64,000 nucleotides of DNA from Nocardia albiluteola (GCF_018860155.1 NZ_JAHKNI010000005.1:1-64000); one strand, 5' to 3'. Counted from the first letter of the stretch, positions 24,516-32,391 are shown. Translations and numbers: made by a program. Notes: a model not told the origin generated them from the sequence alone.

Positions 24516-25343
24516 CTATGGCTCTGGACTCCAGCCGGGCCCGCGGAACACGTAGCCGAATGCGGCGCCCCAGCTGTGCGCGCGGCGGAGATCGCCGAGG
24601 ATCGCTGCGAATTCGTGGGTCGCCACGCGCAGCGGATTGAAGGTCTCGATGTTCTTCGTCAGGCCGTAGACGACGCGCTCGCCCTCGGGTTCGAACGTGC
24701 CGAACAACCGATCCCAGATGATGAGGATGCCGCCGTAGTTCTTGTCCAGGTACTGGGTGTTGGAACCGTGGTGCGCGCGATGGTGGGACGGGGTGTTCAT
24801 GACGAATTCCAGCGGGCGCCACAGCATTCCGACCCGTTCGGTGTGGACGAAGAACTGATACAGCAGGCTGATCGACTGCTGCAGCAGGATCATCCAGGGC
24901 GGGAAGCCCAGGAGTGCGAGCGGCGCCCAGTAGGGCAGGGCCGTGAACGGCGTCCAGGGCTGCCGCAGCGCGGTCGAGAGGTTGTAGCGCCGGCTCGAAT
25001 GGTGCACGACGTGACTGGCCCAGAACAGCCGAATGGTGTGATGCGTGCGGTGGTACCAGTAGTAGGCGATTTCGTCCGCGAAGAACAGCCCGACCCAGGT
25101 CAGTGGATTGTGCGTCGGAAGATGTACCGGCGCAAGCAGATACAGTCCGGCGTAGGTGGCCACCACCACCAGTTTCCAGCCGATGTTGATGATGGAGCTG
25201 CCGATGCCCATGGCCAGACTGGTTCGGGTGTCACGGGATTCGTATCCGAGTTCGTCGTCGTCGGCGAGATATCGGAACGACAGGGCTTCCAGTACGACGC
25301 AGAGCACGAAAACGGGAATGGCGTGCAGGATGAGGTCGAACAT
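24516..25343 (-). CDS. Sterol desaturase / fatty acid hydroxylase family membrane protein
   Basis: Integral membrane di-iron enzyme of 275 residues. The histidine clusters are HRTHH (98-102), HVVHH (111-115) and HHRAHH (187-192), the expected spacing for the FA_hydroxylase superfamily, between four or more hydrophobic segments. It would hydroxylate or desaturate a lipid, sterol or carotenoid; the substrate is unknown. It lies six bases downstream of the GntR regulator gene and is cotranscribed with it, so it is the obvious regulated gene. Confidence 0.85.
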   Translation of the reverse strand: MFDLILHAIPVFVLCVVLEALSFRYLADDDELGYESRDTRTSLAMGIGSSIINIGWKLVVVATYAGLYLLAPVHLPTHNPLTWVGLFFADEIAYYWYHRTHHTIRLFWASHVVHHSSRRYNLSTALRQPWTPFTALPYWAPLALLGFPPWMILLQQSISLLYQFFVHTERVGMLWRPLEFVMNTPSHHRAHHGSNTQYLDKNYGGILIIWDRLFGTFEPEGERVVYGLTKNIETFNPLRVATHEFAAILGDLRRAHSWGAAFGYVFRGPGWSPEP

Positions 25344-25349
25344 GATCGA

Positions 25350-26081
25350 TCAATTCTCCGGGGCCGACTGGTTCGATCTGGCGACGAAATGGGTGAGCAG
25401 GCTCTCGGCCTGCCGATAGGCGCCTTCGCTGTCTCTCGCGGCGATCAGGTCGGCGAGCGCGATGCGGCCGGCGCGATCGGTGTACTCGTCGTCGATCCAT
25501 TCCGCGATGAGCGGCAATCCGAGATCGTCGAAGGTGGCCACCAGTGAATTGAGCGCCAGCCGATAGGCGAGATTTCCCGAGCCGTCGATCACCGCGATCC
25601 AGAATTCGAGGTCCGCCTCGCCGTACTCGGCGGCCGTGCCCTGTTCGGGGAAGGTGTGCGCGATATCCGCGATCCGCTCGAGCCGCTCGCTCGGGGCGTT
25701 CACCGCGCACAACCGCGCCGCGTCGGCGCCGATTGAGCGGCGCATGACGGCGACGTCGCGGACGATCTCGAGTGGAGGAACAACACCGGCGGCAACGATG
25801 TCGCTCAGGGTTTCCAGGCGCGCGTTCTCGCGCCAATCCAGCACGCGGGTCTTGCCGCCGTGGGTGATCCGAATCAGGCCGGCCTGCTGAACCCGCTTGA
25901 GCGCCTCGCGGATCGCGTGCCGGTTCACCTGGAACGCCAGCGCGAGTTCGCGTTCCGCGGGCAGCGCGTCACCGGGCGTCACCCGGCCGCTGAGGATCTC
26001 CTCGACGATCCGAACGTACGCGGCATCGGGGACGGCCACGCGGCTGATGGGTGCGATATCCACGCGTCGACGGTAAGTCAT
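25350..26081 (-). CDS. FadR-subfamily GntR transcriptional regulator
   Basis: Regulator of 243 residues. The winged HTH is in SGRVTPGDALPAERELALAF and the NRHAIREALKRVQQAGLIRI recognition and wing region. The all-helical FCD effector domain contains RRSIGADAARLCA and EADLEFWIAVIDGSGNLAYR, whose Asp and His/Asn residues normally hold a metal and a carboxylate ligand. It is the first gene of a two-gene unit with the fatty-acid hydroxylase. A FadR-type operator lies just upstream of the start, indicating autoregulation. Confidence 0.85.
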   Translation of the reverse strand: MTYRRRVDIAPISRVAVPDAAYVRIVEEILSGRVTPGDALPAERELALAFQVNRHAIREALKRVQQAGLIRITHGGKTRVLDWRENARLETLSDIVAAGVVPPLEIVRDVAVMRRSIGADAARLCAVNAPSERLERIADIAHTFPEQGTAAEYGEADLEFWIAVIDGSGNLAYRLALNSLVATFDDLGLPLIAEWIDDEYTDRAGRIALADLIAARDSEGAYRQAESLLTHFVARSNQSAPEN

Positions 26082-26097
26082 CAACTGGATACATATC

Positions 26098-26114
26098 AAC
26101 TGGTTTGACCAGTT
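26098..26114. promoter_or_regulatory. FadR-type operator of the GntR gene
   Basis: Perfect inverted repeat AACTGGT-TTG-ACCAGTT, matching the TGGT-N3-ACCA core of the FadR/GntR subfamily. A half site TCAACTGG overlaps the regulator's start region at 26081-26088. Binding would give autorepression of the regulator-hydroxylase operon. Confidence 0.6.
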
Positions 26115-26181
26115 TTGTGCAGATGACAGCGCGGATGGACGCTTCACCACCGACGGTGAGGTCGGGCCCCACCGAACGACA

Positions 26182-26217
26182 GCGGCGCCCGGGTCTCCGA
26201 CAGGACCCGGGCGCCGC
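26182..26217. terminator. Strong hairpin terminator
   Basis: Perfect 14-bp stem GCGGCGCCCGGGTC / GACCCGGGCGCCGC with an 8-base loop, 9 bases beyond the stop of the glycine-zipper gene on the minus strand. Confidence 0.8.
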
Positions 26218-26226
26218 CGTACGAAA

Positions 26227-26589
26227 TCAGCCCGGGATCTGCGCGCCGATGGCGCCGCCAACGCCCGCACCCACCGTCGCGCCGACGACCGCACCCGTCG
26301 CCGCGCCGATGCCGATACCGATGCCGATGCCGGCGACCGTCCCGACGGGGCACGCGACCGTCGTCGCGACGCACCCGGCCGCGCCGCCTACCACCGCACC
26401 GAGACCCGCACCCGCAACCGTGCCGACCGCCCCACCGACGACGCCGCCGACCGTCTGCCCGGGAAGCGCCTGGGTCTGTCCGGCGGCAACCGGCTGCACG
26501 GGCACCGGCGCCGCGGCCTGGGAAATTCCGGCCCCGGCGCCGATCATCGCGGCCGAAACGGCCACGGTCATGGTGAATGTACGAATCAT
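26227..26589 (-). CDS. Secreted glycine-zipper protein
   Basis: Exported protein of 120 residues of unknown function. A signal peptide ends at GAGAGISQAAA. The mature protein is almost all Gly/Ala/Val with GxxxG patterns (VGGAVGTVAGAGLGAVVGG, GIGIGIGIGAATGAVVG) and one cysteine pair in GCVATTVACP. Such glycine zippers form packed transmembrane helices or channels; an outer-membrane (mycomembrane) role is a guess. GGGAG precedes the ATG. It is a single-gene unit ended by a strong terminator. Confidence 0.7.
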   Translation of the reverse strand: MIRTFTMTVAVSAAMIGAGAGISQAAAPVPVQPVAAGQTQALPGQTVGGVVGGAVGTVAGAGLGAVVGGAAGCVATTVACPVGTVAGIGIGIGIGAATGAVVGATVGAGVGGAIGAQIPG

Positions 26590-26744
26590 GGTGTTGCTCC
26601 CTCATCTAGCAGAACCGCATACGCGCTTCCCCGAACAGCCTGACAGAATCCCGCAATCCTCGCTGGACGGTCCACCGGAATCGCTGGCGGCCACCCTCGG
26701 ATACCACGTCGGCGGCACCACGACAGTGGCCGCTTTCCGGGTAC

Positions 26745-27476
26745 TCAGGCCTGAGCGGTAGGTCTGATGACGAGTTCGCTGACATCGACCGATTCGGGCT
26801 GATCGATGGCGAAGGCGATGGCCCGGGCGACCGCGTCGGCGGGCAGGCCGATACGGTCACTGGTCTGCTTGATCGCGGCGCGCACGCGGGGGTTGGTGGA
26901 CGCCTCGGCGAACGGGGTGCGGACCGGTCCCGGGGAGACCAGTGTGACGCGCAGGTCCGCACCGGCCTCCTGGCGCAGGCCCTCGCAGATGGCCCTGACG
27001 GCGAATTTCGTTCCGGCGTAGACGGCCATATCGGGAACGATCCGGTAGGCGGCGGTGGAGGCGATGGTCACGAAGTGCCCGCTGTGCTGGGCACGGAAAA
27101 TCGGTAGGGCAGCGGCGATTCCATGTAGCACGCCCTTGATGTTGACGTCCACCATCGCATCCCAGTCGTCGACGCGCAGATCGTCCAGCGGTGAGATGGT
27201 GCCGAGTCCGGCATTGTTCACCAGCACGTCGAGGCGCCCGAAGTGATCGGTGGCGAGCGCGGTCAACGCCCGCAGGTCCGCGGCCGCGGTCACGTCGGTC
27301 GGCAGGAAAACGGCGCTACCGCCATCCCTTTCGATGTCCGCCGCGACCTGGGCGAGGCGGTCGCCGCGGCGTGCGCCCAGCACCAGTCGCGCACCGCGGG
27401 TGGCGAGCAACCGCGCTGTCGCCTCGCCGATCCCGCTGCTCGCTCCGGTGATCGCTACGACCTTTTCGTCCGGCAT
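26745..27476 (-). CDS. SDR-family oxidoreductase
   Basis: Classical short-chain dehydrogenase of 243 residues. The cofactor loop is ITGASSGIGEATA, with NNAG in VLVNNAGLGTISP and the catalytic Tyr-x3-Lys in YAGTKFAV. The Arg-rich turn after the second strand (GARRGDR) suggests NADPH. The substrate is unknown. AAGGGA lies before the ATG; a longer in-frame start upstream has none. It is divergent from an MmyB-type regulator, with a palindrome between them, a pairing seen often in actinobacteria. Confidence 0.85.
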   Translation of the reverse strand: MPDEKVVAITGASSGIGEATARLLATRGARLVLGARRGDRLAQVAADIERDGGSAVFLPTDVTAAADLRALTALATDHFGRLDVLVNNAGLGTISPLDDLRVDDWDAMVDVNIKGVLHGIAAALPIFRAQHSGHFVTIASTAAYRIVPDMAVYAGTKFAVRAICEGLRQEAGADLRVTLVSPGPVRTPFAEASTNPRVRAAIKQTSDRIGLPADAVARAIAFAIDQPESVDVSELVIRPTAQA

Positions 27477-27543
27477 CGGAAGTCCCTTCGTCAGGGGAGC
27501 GGTCGCCCCCGGCAACGAGTCTGCGCGCCATTTACCCTGGTAT

Positions 27544-27563
27544 CCAGAATCTGCTTATTCTGG
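27544..27563. promoter_or_regulatory. Operator between the SDR gene and the MmyB-type regulator gene
   Basis: Perfect inverted repeat CCAGAAT-CTGCTT-ATTCTGG in the 107-bp divergent promoter region, 20 bases before the regulator's ATG. Position suggests the regulator binds here and controls both genes. Confidence 0.55.
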
Positions 27564-27583
27564 AATCCGAGGTGCCACCGAGC

Positions 27584-28396
27584 ATGACCGACTCCGCCGA
27601 TCGACGTCGTGAACTGGGCGTATTCCTGCGCAGCCGACGGGAACGAGTCGCGCCCGCGGATGTCGGCATGCCGAGCACGGGCCGCCGCCGCACGCCGGGT
27701 CTGCGCCGGGAGGAACTGGCCCTGCTGGCCGGCATCAGCGCGACCTGGTACACCTACCTCGAACAGGGCCGTGACATCGGGGTATCCGATCAAGTGCTCA
27801 CAGCCCTGGCCAGGGCGCTGCGCTTGACCGATCAGGAATCGAATCATCTCCTCCGTCTCGCGGGCCGGGTCGTCGCGGCCGATATCGATGCGGGCGAACG
27901 ACTTCCGGCCGAGGCGGCGGCCGTACCCGGCCTGCTGCAACCGCATCCCGCCTACATCATCGACGCCACCTACGAGGTGCTCGCCCACAACAAGGCGGCC
28001 GAGGAGCTGTTTCCGAATCTCGTGTCCCGGCAGGAAGATCCGGCCAATTTCGTGCGCTGGGTCTTTCTGGAGCCGGAGGCCCGTCGCGTACTTGTCGACT
28101 GGGAATCCGAGGCGCGAGGACTGCTGGCGCGACTGCGTGCCGTCGCCGCGCGCCACGCCTCCGACCCGCGGTTCGACCGGCTCATCGACGACCTGAACGC
28201 CGGCAGTCCGGAGATGCGCGCCTGGTGGCCCCGCTACGACGTGCAGTCCCGCCGAGGCGGGCGAAAGCGCCTGCGGCGCGGGAACGGCGCGGTGGTCGAG
28301 TACGCGTACACGGCTTTCCACCTCGCCGAACATCCGGACCACACCCTGGTCATCTACTCGGCAACGCGGCAGGAAGGCCGCGACGGCGGATCATGA
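27584..28396 (+). CDS. XRE-family regulator with MmyB-type ligand-binding domain
   Basis: Regulator of 270 residues. The HTH region begins ELGVFLRSRRERVAP and has the family-typical RRRTPGLRREELALLAGIS with WYTYLEQGRD as recognition helix. The second half is the MmyB/MLTR PAS-like domain (YIIDATYEVLAHNKAAEELF, FVRWVFLEPEARRVL), which binds lipid-like ligands. The final about 18 codons lie in a 58-bp sequence found again at 30203. The ATG at 27584 is preferred; a GTG four codons earlier is possible. Probable target: the divergent SDR gene. Confidence 0.85.
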   Translation: MTDSADRRRELGVFLRSRRERVAPADVGMPSTGRRRTPGLRREELALLAGISATWYTYLEQGRDIGVSDQVLTALARALRLTDQESNHLLRLAGRVVAADIDAGERLPAEAAAVPGLLQPHPAYIIDATYEVLAHNKAAEELFPNLVSRQEDPANFVRWVFLEPEARRVLVDWESEARGLLARLRAVAARHASDPRFDRLIDDLNAGSPEMRAWWPRYDVQSRRGGRKRLRRGNGAVVEYAYTAFHLAEHPDHTLVIYSATRQEGRDGGS

Positions 28397-28398
28397 GC
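28341..28398. repeat. 58-bp direct repeat, left copy
   Basis: Differs from the copy at 30203-30260 at one base. It covers the last codons and the stop of the MmyB-type regulator gene. The two copies bound a 1804-bp segment holding an SDR gene and a TetR gene. Confidence 0.9.
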
Positions 28399-28450
28399 GA
28401 GGGAACCGCCTGCCAAGTGGTGTACACCGGTTCGAATCCTGTTGCGGCCT
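28376..28450 (+). other. Degraded tRNA-Gly(GCC)-like sequence
   Basis: The segment can be folded with an acceptor stem GGCCGCG/TGCGGCC, an anticodon arm ACCGC-CTGCCAA-GTGGT giving anticodon GCC, and a T arm ACCGG-TTCGAAT-CCTGT with one mismatch. The D arm does not pair, T8 and G18G19 are absent, and CAG stands where CCA is expected. It cannot be a working tRNA as read. It resembles a decayed 3' half of tRNA-Gly, as left at integration sites, lying across the left end of a repeat-bounded cassette; it may still be chance. Confidence 0.3.
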
Positions 28451-28480
28451 CAGGGAAATCCCTCCGCTGGAGTCACCGCT

Positions 28481-29383
28481 TTACCGCACGGGAAACGTTA
28501 CCCCGGTGAGCTCCTCGGAGACGGCCCACAGGCGCTGCTGGGTGGCTTGGTTGTGGGAGTCGGGGCTGGAGGTGACCAGCTTCGGGTAGCCGCGGATCTC
28601 GCCGCGGTTGCCGGGGCCGTAGTACTGGCCGCCGGTGACGGCCGGATCGGTGGCGGCGCGCAGGCTGGGCAGGGCGCCCATCTCGGCCTTCTGGGTGAGC
28701 AGCGGCGCGAGCCAGGTAACGGGCACCCGGATCGCGGCGGGCGTGTTGCGGATGAGTTCGGTGTTGGACACGCCGGGATGGGCGGCCACCGCGATCGTGG
28801 TGCTGTGCGGGGCGAGCCGGCGCTGTAGTTCGTAGGTGAACATCAGGTTGGCGAGTTTGGACTGGCCGTAGGCGGCGGCGCGGCTGTACGAGCGCTCCCA
28901 CTGCAGGTCGTCGAAGTGGATGGCGGCCCGGATGCGGTGGCCGGTGCTGCTGACCGTCACGACGCGGGAGCCGGGAACGGGCAGGAGCCGGTCCAGCAGC
29001 AGGCCGGTCAGGGCGAAGTGGCCGAGATGGTTGGTGCCGAACTGCAGCTCGAAGCCGTCGGTGGTGGTCTGCCGCGGGGTGTACATCACGCCCGCGTTGT
29101 TGATCAGGAGGTCGATGCGCGGGTGGGCGGCGCGCAGGTCGGCCGCCGCGGACCGGATCGAGTCCAGGGAGGTCAGGTCGAGGGCCTGGACGGTGACGTC
29201 GCCGGTGATGCGGGTGGCTGCCTGCTTGCCCTTCTCGACGTCGCGGACAGCCAGGACCACCGCCGCCCCGCGTGCGGCGAGCATCCGGGCGGTCTCGAAG
29301 CCCAGCCCGGTGTTGGCGCCGGTCACGATCGCCACCCGGCCGTGCTGGTCAGGGATGTGTTGCTCGGTCCAGTTGTCGCTCAT
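28481..29383 (-). CDS. SDR-family oxidoreductase (retinol-dehydrogenase/WWOX-like)
   Basis: Short-chain dehydrogenase of 300 residues of the longer retinol-dehydrogenase-like group. The cofactor loop is IVTGANTGLGFETA, with INNAGVMYTP, the catalytic serine in VTVSSTGHR and Tyr-x3-Lys in YGQSKLANLMF. VAAHPGVSNTEL follows, as usual for this group. GAGGAG precedes the ATG. It is divergent from the TetR gene at 29487 across three GGTCTT motifs, so it is its probable target. Both genes lie inside the segment bounded by 58-bp repeats. Confidence 0.85.
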   Translation of the reverse strand: MSDNWTEQHIPDQHGRVAIVTGANTGLGFETARMLAARGAAVVLAVRDVEKGKQAATRITGDVTVQALDLTSLDSIRSAAADLRAAHPRIDLLINNAGVMYTPRQTTTDGFELQFGTNHLGHFALTGLLLDRLLPVPGSRVVTVSSTGHRIRAAIHFDDLQWERSYSRAAAYGQSKLANLMFTYELQRRLAPHSTTIAVAAHPGVSNTELIRNTPAAIRVPVTWLAPLLTQKAEMGALPSLRAATDPAVTGGQYYGPGNRGEIRGYPKLVTSSPDSHNQATQQRLWAVSEELTGVTFPVR

Positions 29384-29432
29384 GGCGTACTCCTCATTAA
29401 GAACCATCGGTCTTTTATGAGGACCAACATAA

Positions 29433-29469
29433 AAGACCGCCGGTCTTCTGTCAAGGGACCGGTGGTCTT
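29433..29469. promoter_or_regulatory. TetR operators in the SDR/TetR divergent promoter
   Basis: AAGACC-GCC-GGTCTT at 29433-29447 is a perfect inverted repeat. A second, GGGACC-GGT-GGTCTT at 29455-29469, keeps four-base inner arms. A third GGTCTT is at 29409-29414. The second site ends 17 bases before the TetR start. Confidence 0.55.
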
Positions 29470-29486
29470 TAAGCTAAAGTGAGGGC

Positions 29487-30152
29487 GTGACATTTCAGCG
29501 GGCGCGCAGCGAGGAGCAGCGGGAGATCCGCCGCCGGGCGATCCTGGACACGGCGGCGGCGATGCTCGACGAGATGCCCGTGGCCGAGGTGAGCCTCAAC
29601 GAGCTCAGCCGGCGGGTGGGCCTGGCCAAGTCGAACGTCCTGCGGTATTTCGAGTCGCGCGAGGCGGTGCTGCTCGAACTGCTGGACGTCTTCCTGGGGA
29701 GCTGGCTCGCCGATCTGGCGGACGAGCTGGCCGCGGGCGTCGAGGCGCAGGCGGCGCCGGAAGTGCGGGCGGGTCAGCTGGCCGAGATCCTCAGCCGGTC
29801 GCTGGCGGAGCGGGTGGTGCTCTGCGACCTCTTGGGCGGGCAGGGTGGCGTCCTCGAGCACAACGTCTCGGTCGAGGTGGTCAAGCGGCACAAGCGTTCC
29901 TCCCTCATGAGGCTCGCGGTCATGGCCGATCTCGTGCGCCGTCACCTGCCTGAGCTCGGCGACGGCGCGCAGCTGTTCTGCCTGATGAGCCTGGTCTCGG
30001 CGGGTGCCCTGTCGGCGTATGCCCCGCCGTCGCCCAGCCTCGTCGCCGCCTACGCGGACGAGCCCGCGCTCGGCGTGTTCCACATGGAGCTGCGCGACGC
30101 CCTGCGGTACTCCTTCACCGCGGCGCTCGTGGGCGTGCTGCCGCGCGCCTGA
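29487..30152 (+). CDS. TetR-family transcriptional regulator
   Basis: Regulator of 221 residues. The N-terminal HTH runs from RRRAILDTAAAMLDEMPVAE to ELSRRVGLAKSNVLRYFESR, with the typical YFESREAVLLELL end. The C-terminal ligand domain is all helical (QLAEILSRSLAERVVLCDLL) and ends YSFTAALVGVLP. GTG start; GAGGG stands only one base before it, so initiation may be leaderless or unusual. Divergent SDR at 28481 is the likely target. Confidence 0.85.
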   Translation: MTFQRARSEEQREIRRRAILDTAAAMLDEMPVAEVSLNELSRRVGLAKSNVLRYFESREAVLLELLDVFLGSWLADLADELAAGVEAQAAPEVRAGQLAEILSRSLAERVVLCDLLGGQGGVLEHNVSVEVVKRHKRSSLMRLAVMADLVRRHLPELGDGAQLFCLMSLVSAGALSAYAPPSPSLVAAYADEPALGVFHMELRDALRYSFTAALVGVLPRA

Positions 30153-30158
30153 ACCTTT

Positions 30159-30180
30159 CCGTTTGCTGTGAGGGAAACGG
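30159..30180. terminator. Weak hairpin after the TetR gene
   Basis: Stem CCGTTT / AAACGG with a 10-base loop, 6 bases beyond the TetR stop, before the right-hand 58-bp repeat. The short stem makes this a tentative call. Confidence 0.35.
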
Positions 30181-30202
30181 CCCTGCGTATGACGCGGCTG
30201 GT

Positions 30203-30260
30203 ACACCCTGGTCATCTACTCGGCAACGCGGCAGGAAGGCCGCGCCGGCGGATCATGAGC
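30203..30260. repeat. 58-bp direct repeat, right copy
   Basis: Matches 28341-28398 at 57 of 58 bases in the same orientation. Here it forms the C-terminal codons (ELMIRRRGLPAALPSR) and stop of the DUF2306 membrane protein gene read on the minus strand. Confidence 0.9.
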
Positions 30261-30916
30261 TCGGCCACGGCAAGATTCGGCAGCCAGCACAGGAACGGCA
30301 GCGGCGCATAGGCATTCGCGGTGATCGTCGACATGCCCGCGTGGACGAACGGCAGTTGCACGAGGATGAGCGCGCCGAATTCCAGGCGCAGGGTGACCGC
30401 GGCGTAGGTGAGGGCGAAGCAGCGGATCATCCACGCCTGATGAGCGGCGATGTCGCGCTCGCGGACGGCGCGGTAGGCCCGCCATCCGGTCCAGAGCCAG
30501 AGCGCGGCGAGCATGGCGAATCCGAAGAAGCCCAGTAGGCCAACGGAATTGAAGGGTGCCATGATCAGGGCCGCGACGCCGCCGAGCAGGACACAGAGCA
30601 GGTAGGCCCGGCCGATCGTGCGATGAACGGTGATATGCCGCAGTCGAATTCGCCGCGCGAACTGCCAAGGCCCCAGGGCCAGCGCCAAACCGGCGAAGAC
30701 GATGTGGAAGTAGAACGCCACCTGGATCGGCCAGGGGCGGACGGCGTAGGTCTTGGCAAGTCCGACATGGGAGTGGGCGAGCGAATCCAGTGAGCCCTGG
30801 GCGTATTGGCCGACGAAGTAGGCGGCGATCGCTACCGCGGAGAAGGTGACCCAGGCCCAGCTCCAGCGAGCTCGGGCGGGTGATCGACGGGGCGCGGCGG
30901 TGGTCGTGACAGCCAT
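30212..30916 (-). CDS. DUF2306 family membrane protein
   Basis: Integral membrane protein of 234 residues with about seven predicted helices. Typical DUF2306 strings are FYFHIVFAGLALALGPWQFARRIR, HRTIGRAYLLCVLLGG and LCWLPNLAVAELMIRRRG near the end; histidines in helices suggest haem or redox involvement, but the function is not established. GAGGATCACCG precedes the ATG. The C terminus lies in the 58-bp repeat. Divergent from the TetR gene at 30980 across a 44-bp palindrome, hence probably its target. Confidence 0.8.
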   Translation of the reverse strand: MAVTTTAAPRRSPARARWSWAWVTFSAVAIAAYFVGQYAQGSLDSLAHSHVGLAKTYAVRPWPIQVAFYFHIVFAGLALALGPWQFARRIRLRHITVHRTIGRAYLLCVLLGGVAALIMAPFNSVGLLGFFGFAMLAALWLWTGWRAYRAVRERDIAAHQAWMIRCFALTYAAVTLRLEFGALILVQLPFVHAGMSTITANAYAPLPFLCWLPNLAVAELMIRRRGLPAALPSR

Positions 30917-30937
30917 CGGTGATCCTCGACTAGAAGA

Positions 30938-30981
30938 ATGTAAGTAGTTCTAACATAGCAGAATGTTAGAGTTTCTTACAT
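30938..30981. promoter_or_regulatory. Large nested palindrome (TetR operator)
   Basis: Two concentric inverted repeats share one centre: outer arms ATGTAAG / CTTACAT and inner arms TCTAACA / TGTTAGA, spanning 44 bp. The right end overlaps the first two bases of the TetR start codon at 30980. Repressor bound here would block both divergent promoters. Confidence 0.7.
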
Positions 30982-31555
30982 GGCGAAGAAGACCTACCAT
31001 CACGGGGCGTTACGTCAAGCCCTCGTCGATGGGGCCAAAGAGATCCTGGCCGAACGCGGGCACGAACAGTTCAGCCTCAACGAGGTGGCCCGCCGCGCCG
31101 GCGTCAGCACCGCGGCGCCCTACCGTCATTTCGCCAATCGTGAAGAATTGCTGACGGCGGTCGCGGTCGAGGGCTACGACCTGCTCTACCGCACTCTCGG
31201 GGACGCGGCGTCGGGTTCGGACGATCCCCGCGAGCGGCTGCTGCGCATGAGTGGCGCGTATGTCCGCTTCGCGCACGACCACCGGGATTTGTTCGTGACG
31301 ATGTTCCACGACGAGCGCGGTGACGGCCCCCTCGGCATGGAATCCTTCGAACTGCTCGTCACCGCCGTCGCCTCTGCTCAGCGCGCGAAGGTGCTGTCCG
31401 CCAACGCCTCCGCCGAGCTGATGGCCCGATCGATCTGGGCCGCGCTGCACGGCATCGCCGAACTCATGCTGCGCCAACCGAACAAGCGATTCGGATTGGA
31501 CGCGCCGCCGGAGGAGCTGGCGGTCACCACCCTGACGACCCTGCTCGGGCTCTAG
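30980..31555 (+). CDS. TetR-family regulator with WHG domain
   Basis: Regulator of 191 residues. Start MAKKTYHHGALRQALVDGAK is the hallmark of the WHG-domain subgroup. HTH residues continue through SLNEVARRAGVSTAAPYRHF. The C-terminal domain carries ASAELMARSIWAALHGIAEL, where WAALHGI is the W-x3-HG signature. The start codon lies within a palindrome, so translation may be leaderless. Probably represses itself and the divergent DUF2306 gene. Confidence 0.9.
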   Translation: MAKKTYHHGALRQALVDGAKEILAERGHEQFSLNEVARRAGVSTAAPYRHFANREELLTAVAVEGYDLLYRTLGDAASGSDDPRERLLRMSGAYVRFAHDHRDLFVTMFHDERGDGPLGMESFELLVTAVASAQRAKVLSANASAELMARSIWAALHGIAELMLRQPNKRFGLDAPPEELAVTTLTTLLGL

Positions 31556-31570
31556 GCCCGCGGCCGCCGC

Positions 31571-32374
31571 TCACAGTGTCGGCAACACGCCGCCGTCGAT
31601 GACCTGCACCGTGCCGGTGATATAGCGGGCACGATCGGAGGCGAGGAAGGCGACGAGTTCGGCGACGTCCTCGGCCGCGCCCGGGCGGCCGGCGGGAATC
31701 CTGAAGGTTTCGGCGAATTCCCTTCGCGCGGCATCGATATCGTCACCGGACTCGGCGGCCAGCTCCCGCAATCGGTGGCTCAGTCCACTGGTCTCGATGA
31801 CACCCGGCGATACGACATTGACCCGGATGCCGTGCGGGGCCATCTGGGTGGCCAAGCCTTTGCTGTAGGTGTGCAGTGCGGCCTTGGCCGCGGCGTAGGC
31901 GACGGCGGCGGGCTGTGGCCAGCGGGCGGCGTTGGAGCCCATGTGGATGATCGCTCCGCGGCCGCGAGAAATCATGCCCGGCAGCACTTCCCGGTCCAGG
32001 CGCACGGCCGAGAGCAGGGAGCCGCTGAGATCGGCCAGCCACTGCTCGTCGGTCATCGCGAGTACACCCTCGGGGACGCGCGACTGGCCACCGGCATTGT
32101 CGACGAGTACGTCGATGCCGCCCAATCGATCCAGCGCCGCCGCGGCGAGCTCGCGTGGGCCGTCCGGAGTCGATAAATCAGCGGCGATGAAATGTCCTGC
32201 GGCACTGTCGCTTCCCGGCCCGCGCGCGGCGACGACCACCTGGGCTCCGCCCTCCGAGAGCCGGCGGGCGATCGCCGCGCCGAGTCCGCGGGTGCCACCT
32301 GTGACAAGTGCGCGGACGCCATCGAACTCGCGCTGTTCGGTTCGGGCGGAGTCCTGGGTGAGGCCGGAGGTCAT
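31571..32374 (-). CDS. SDR-family oxidoreductase (FabG-like)
   Basis: Classical short-chain dehydrogenase of 267 residues. Cofactor loop VTGGTRGLGAAIA, DNAGG in place of the usual NNAG, catalytic serine in IIHMGSNAA and Tyr-x3-Lys in YAAAKAALHTY. The C terminus YITGTVQVIDGG is typical. Substrate unknown. The ATG at 32374 follows AAGGAG at a good distance; the GTG two codons earlier overlaps that site. Divergent from an ArsR-type regulator with a 20-bp palindrome between. Confidence 0.85.
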   Translation of the reverse strand: MTSGLTQDSARTEQREFDGVRALVTGGTRGLGAAIARRLSEGGAQVVVAARGPGSDSAAGHFIAADLSTPDGPRELAAAALDRLGGIDVLVDNAGGQSRVPEGVLAMTDEQWLADLSGSLLSAVRLDREVLPGMISRGRGAIIHMGSNAARWPQPAAVAYAAAKAALHTYSKGLATQMAPHGIRVNVVSPGVIETSGLSHRLRELAAESGDDIDAARREFAETFRIPAGRPGAAEDVAELVAFLASDRARYITGTVQVIDGGVLPTL

Positions 32375-32391
32375 ATCCACTCCTTGTTCGA

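Noticed and set aside
28376-28450. Functional tRNA-Gly gene
   Set aside because: No D-arm pairing, missing conserved T8 and G18G19, and no CCA; kept only as a possible relic.
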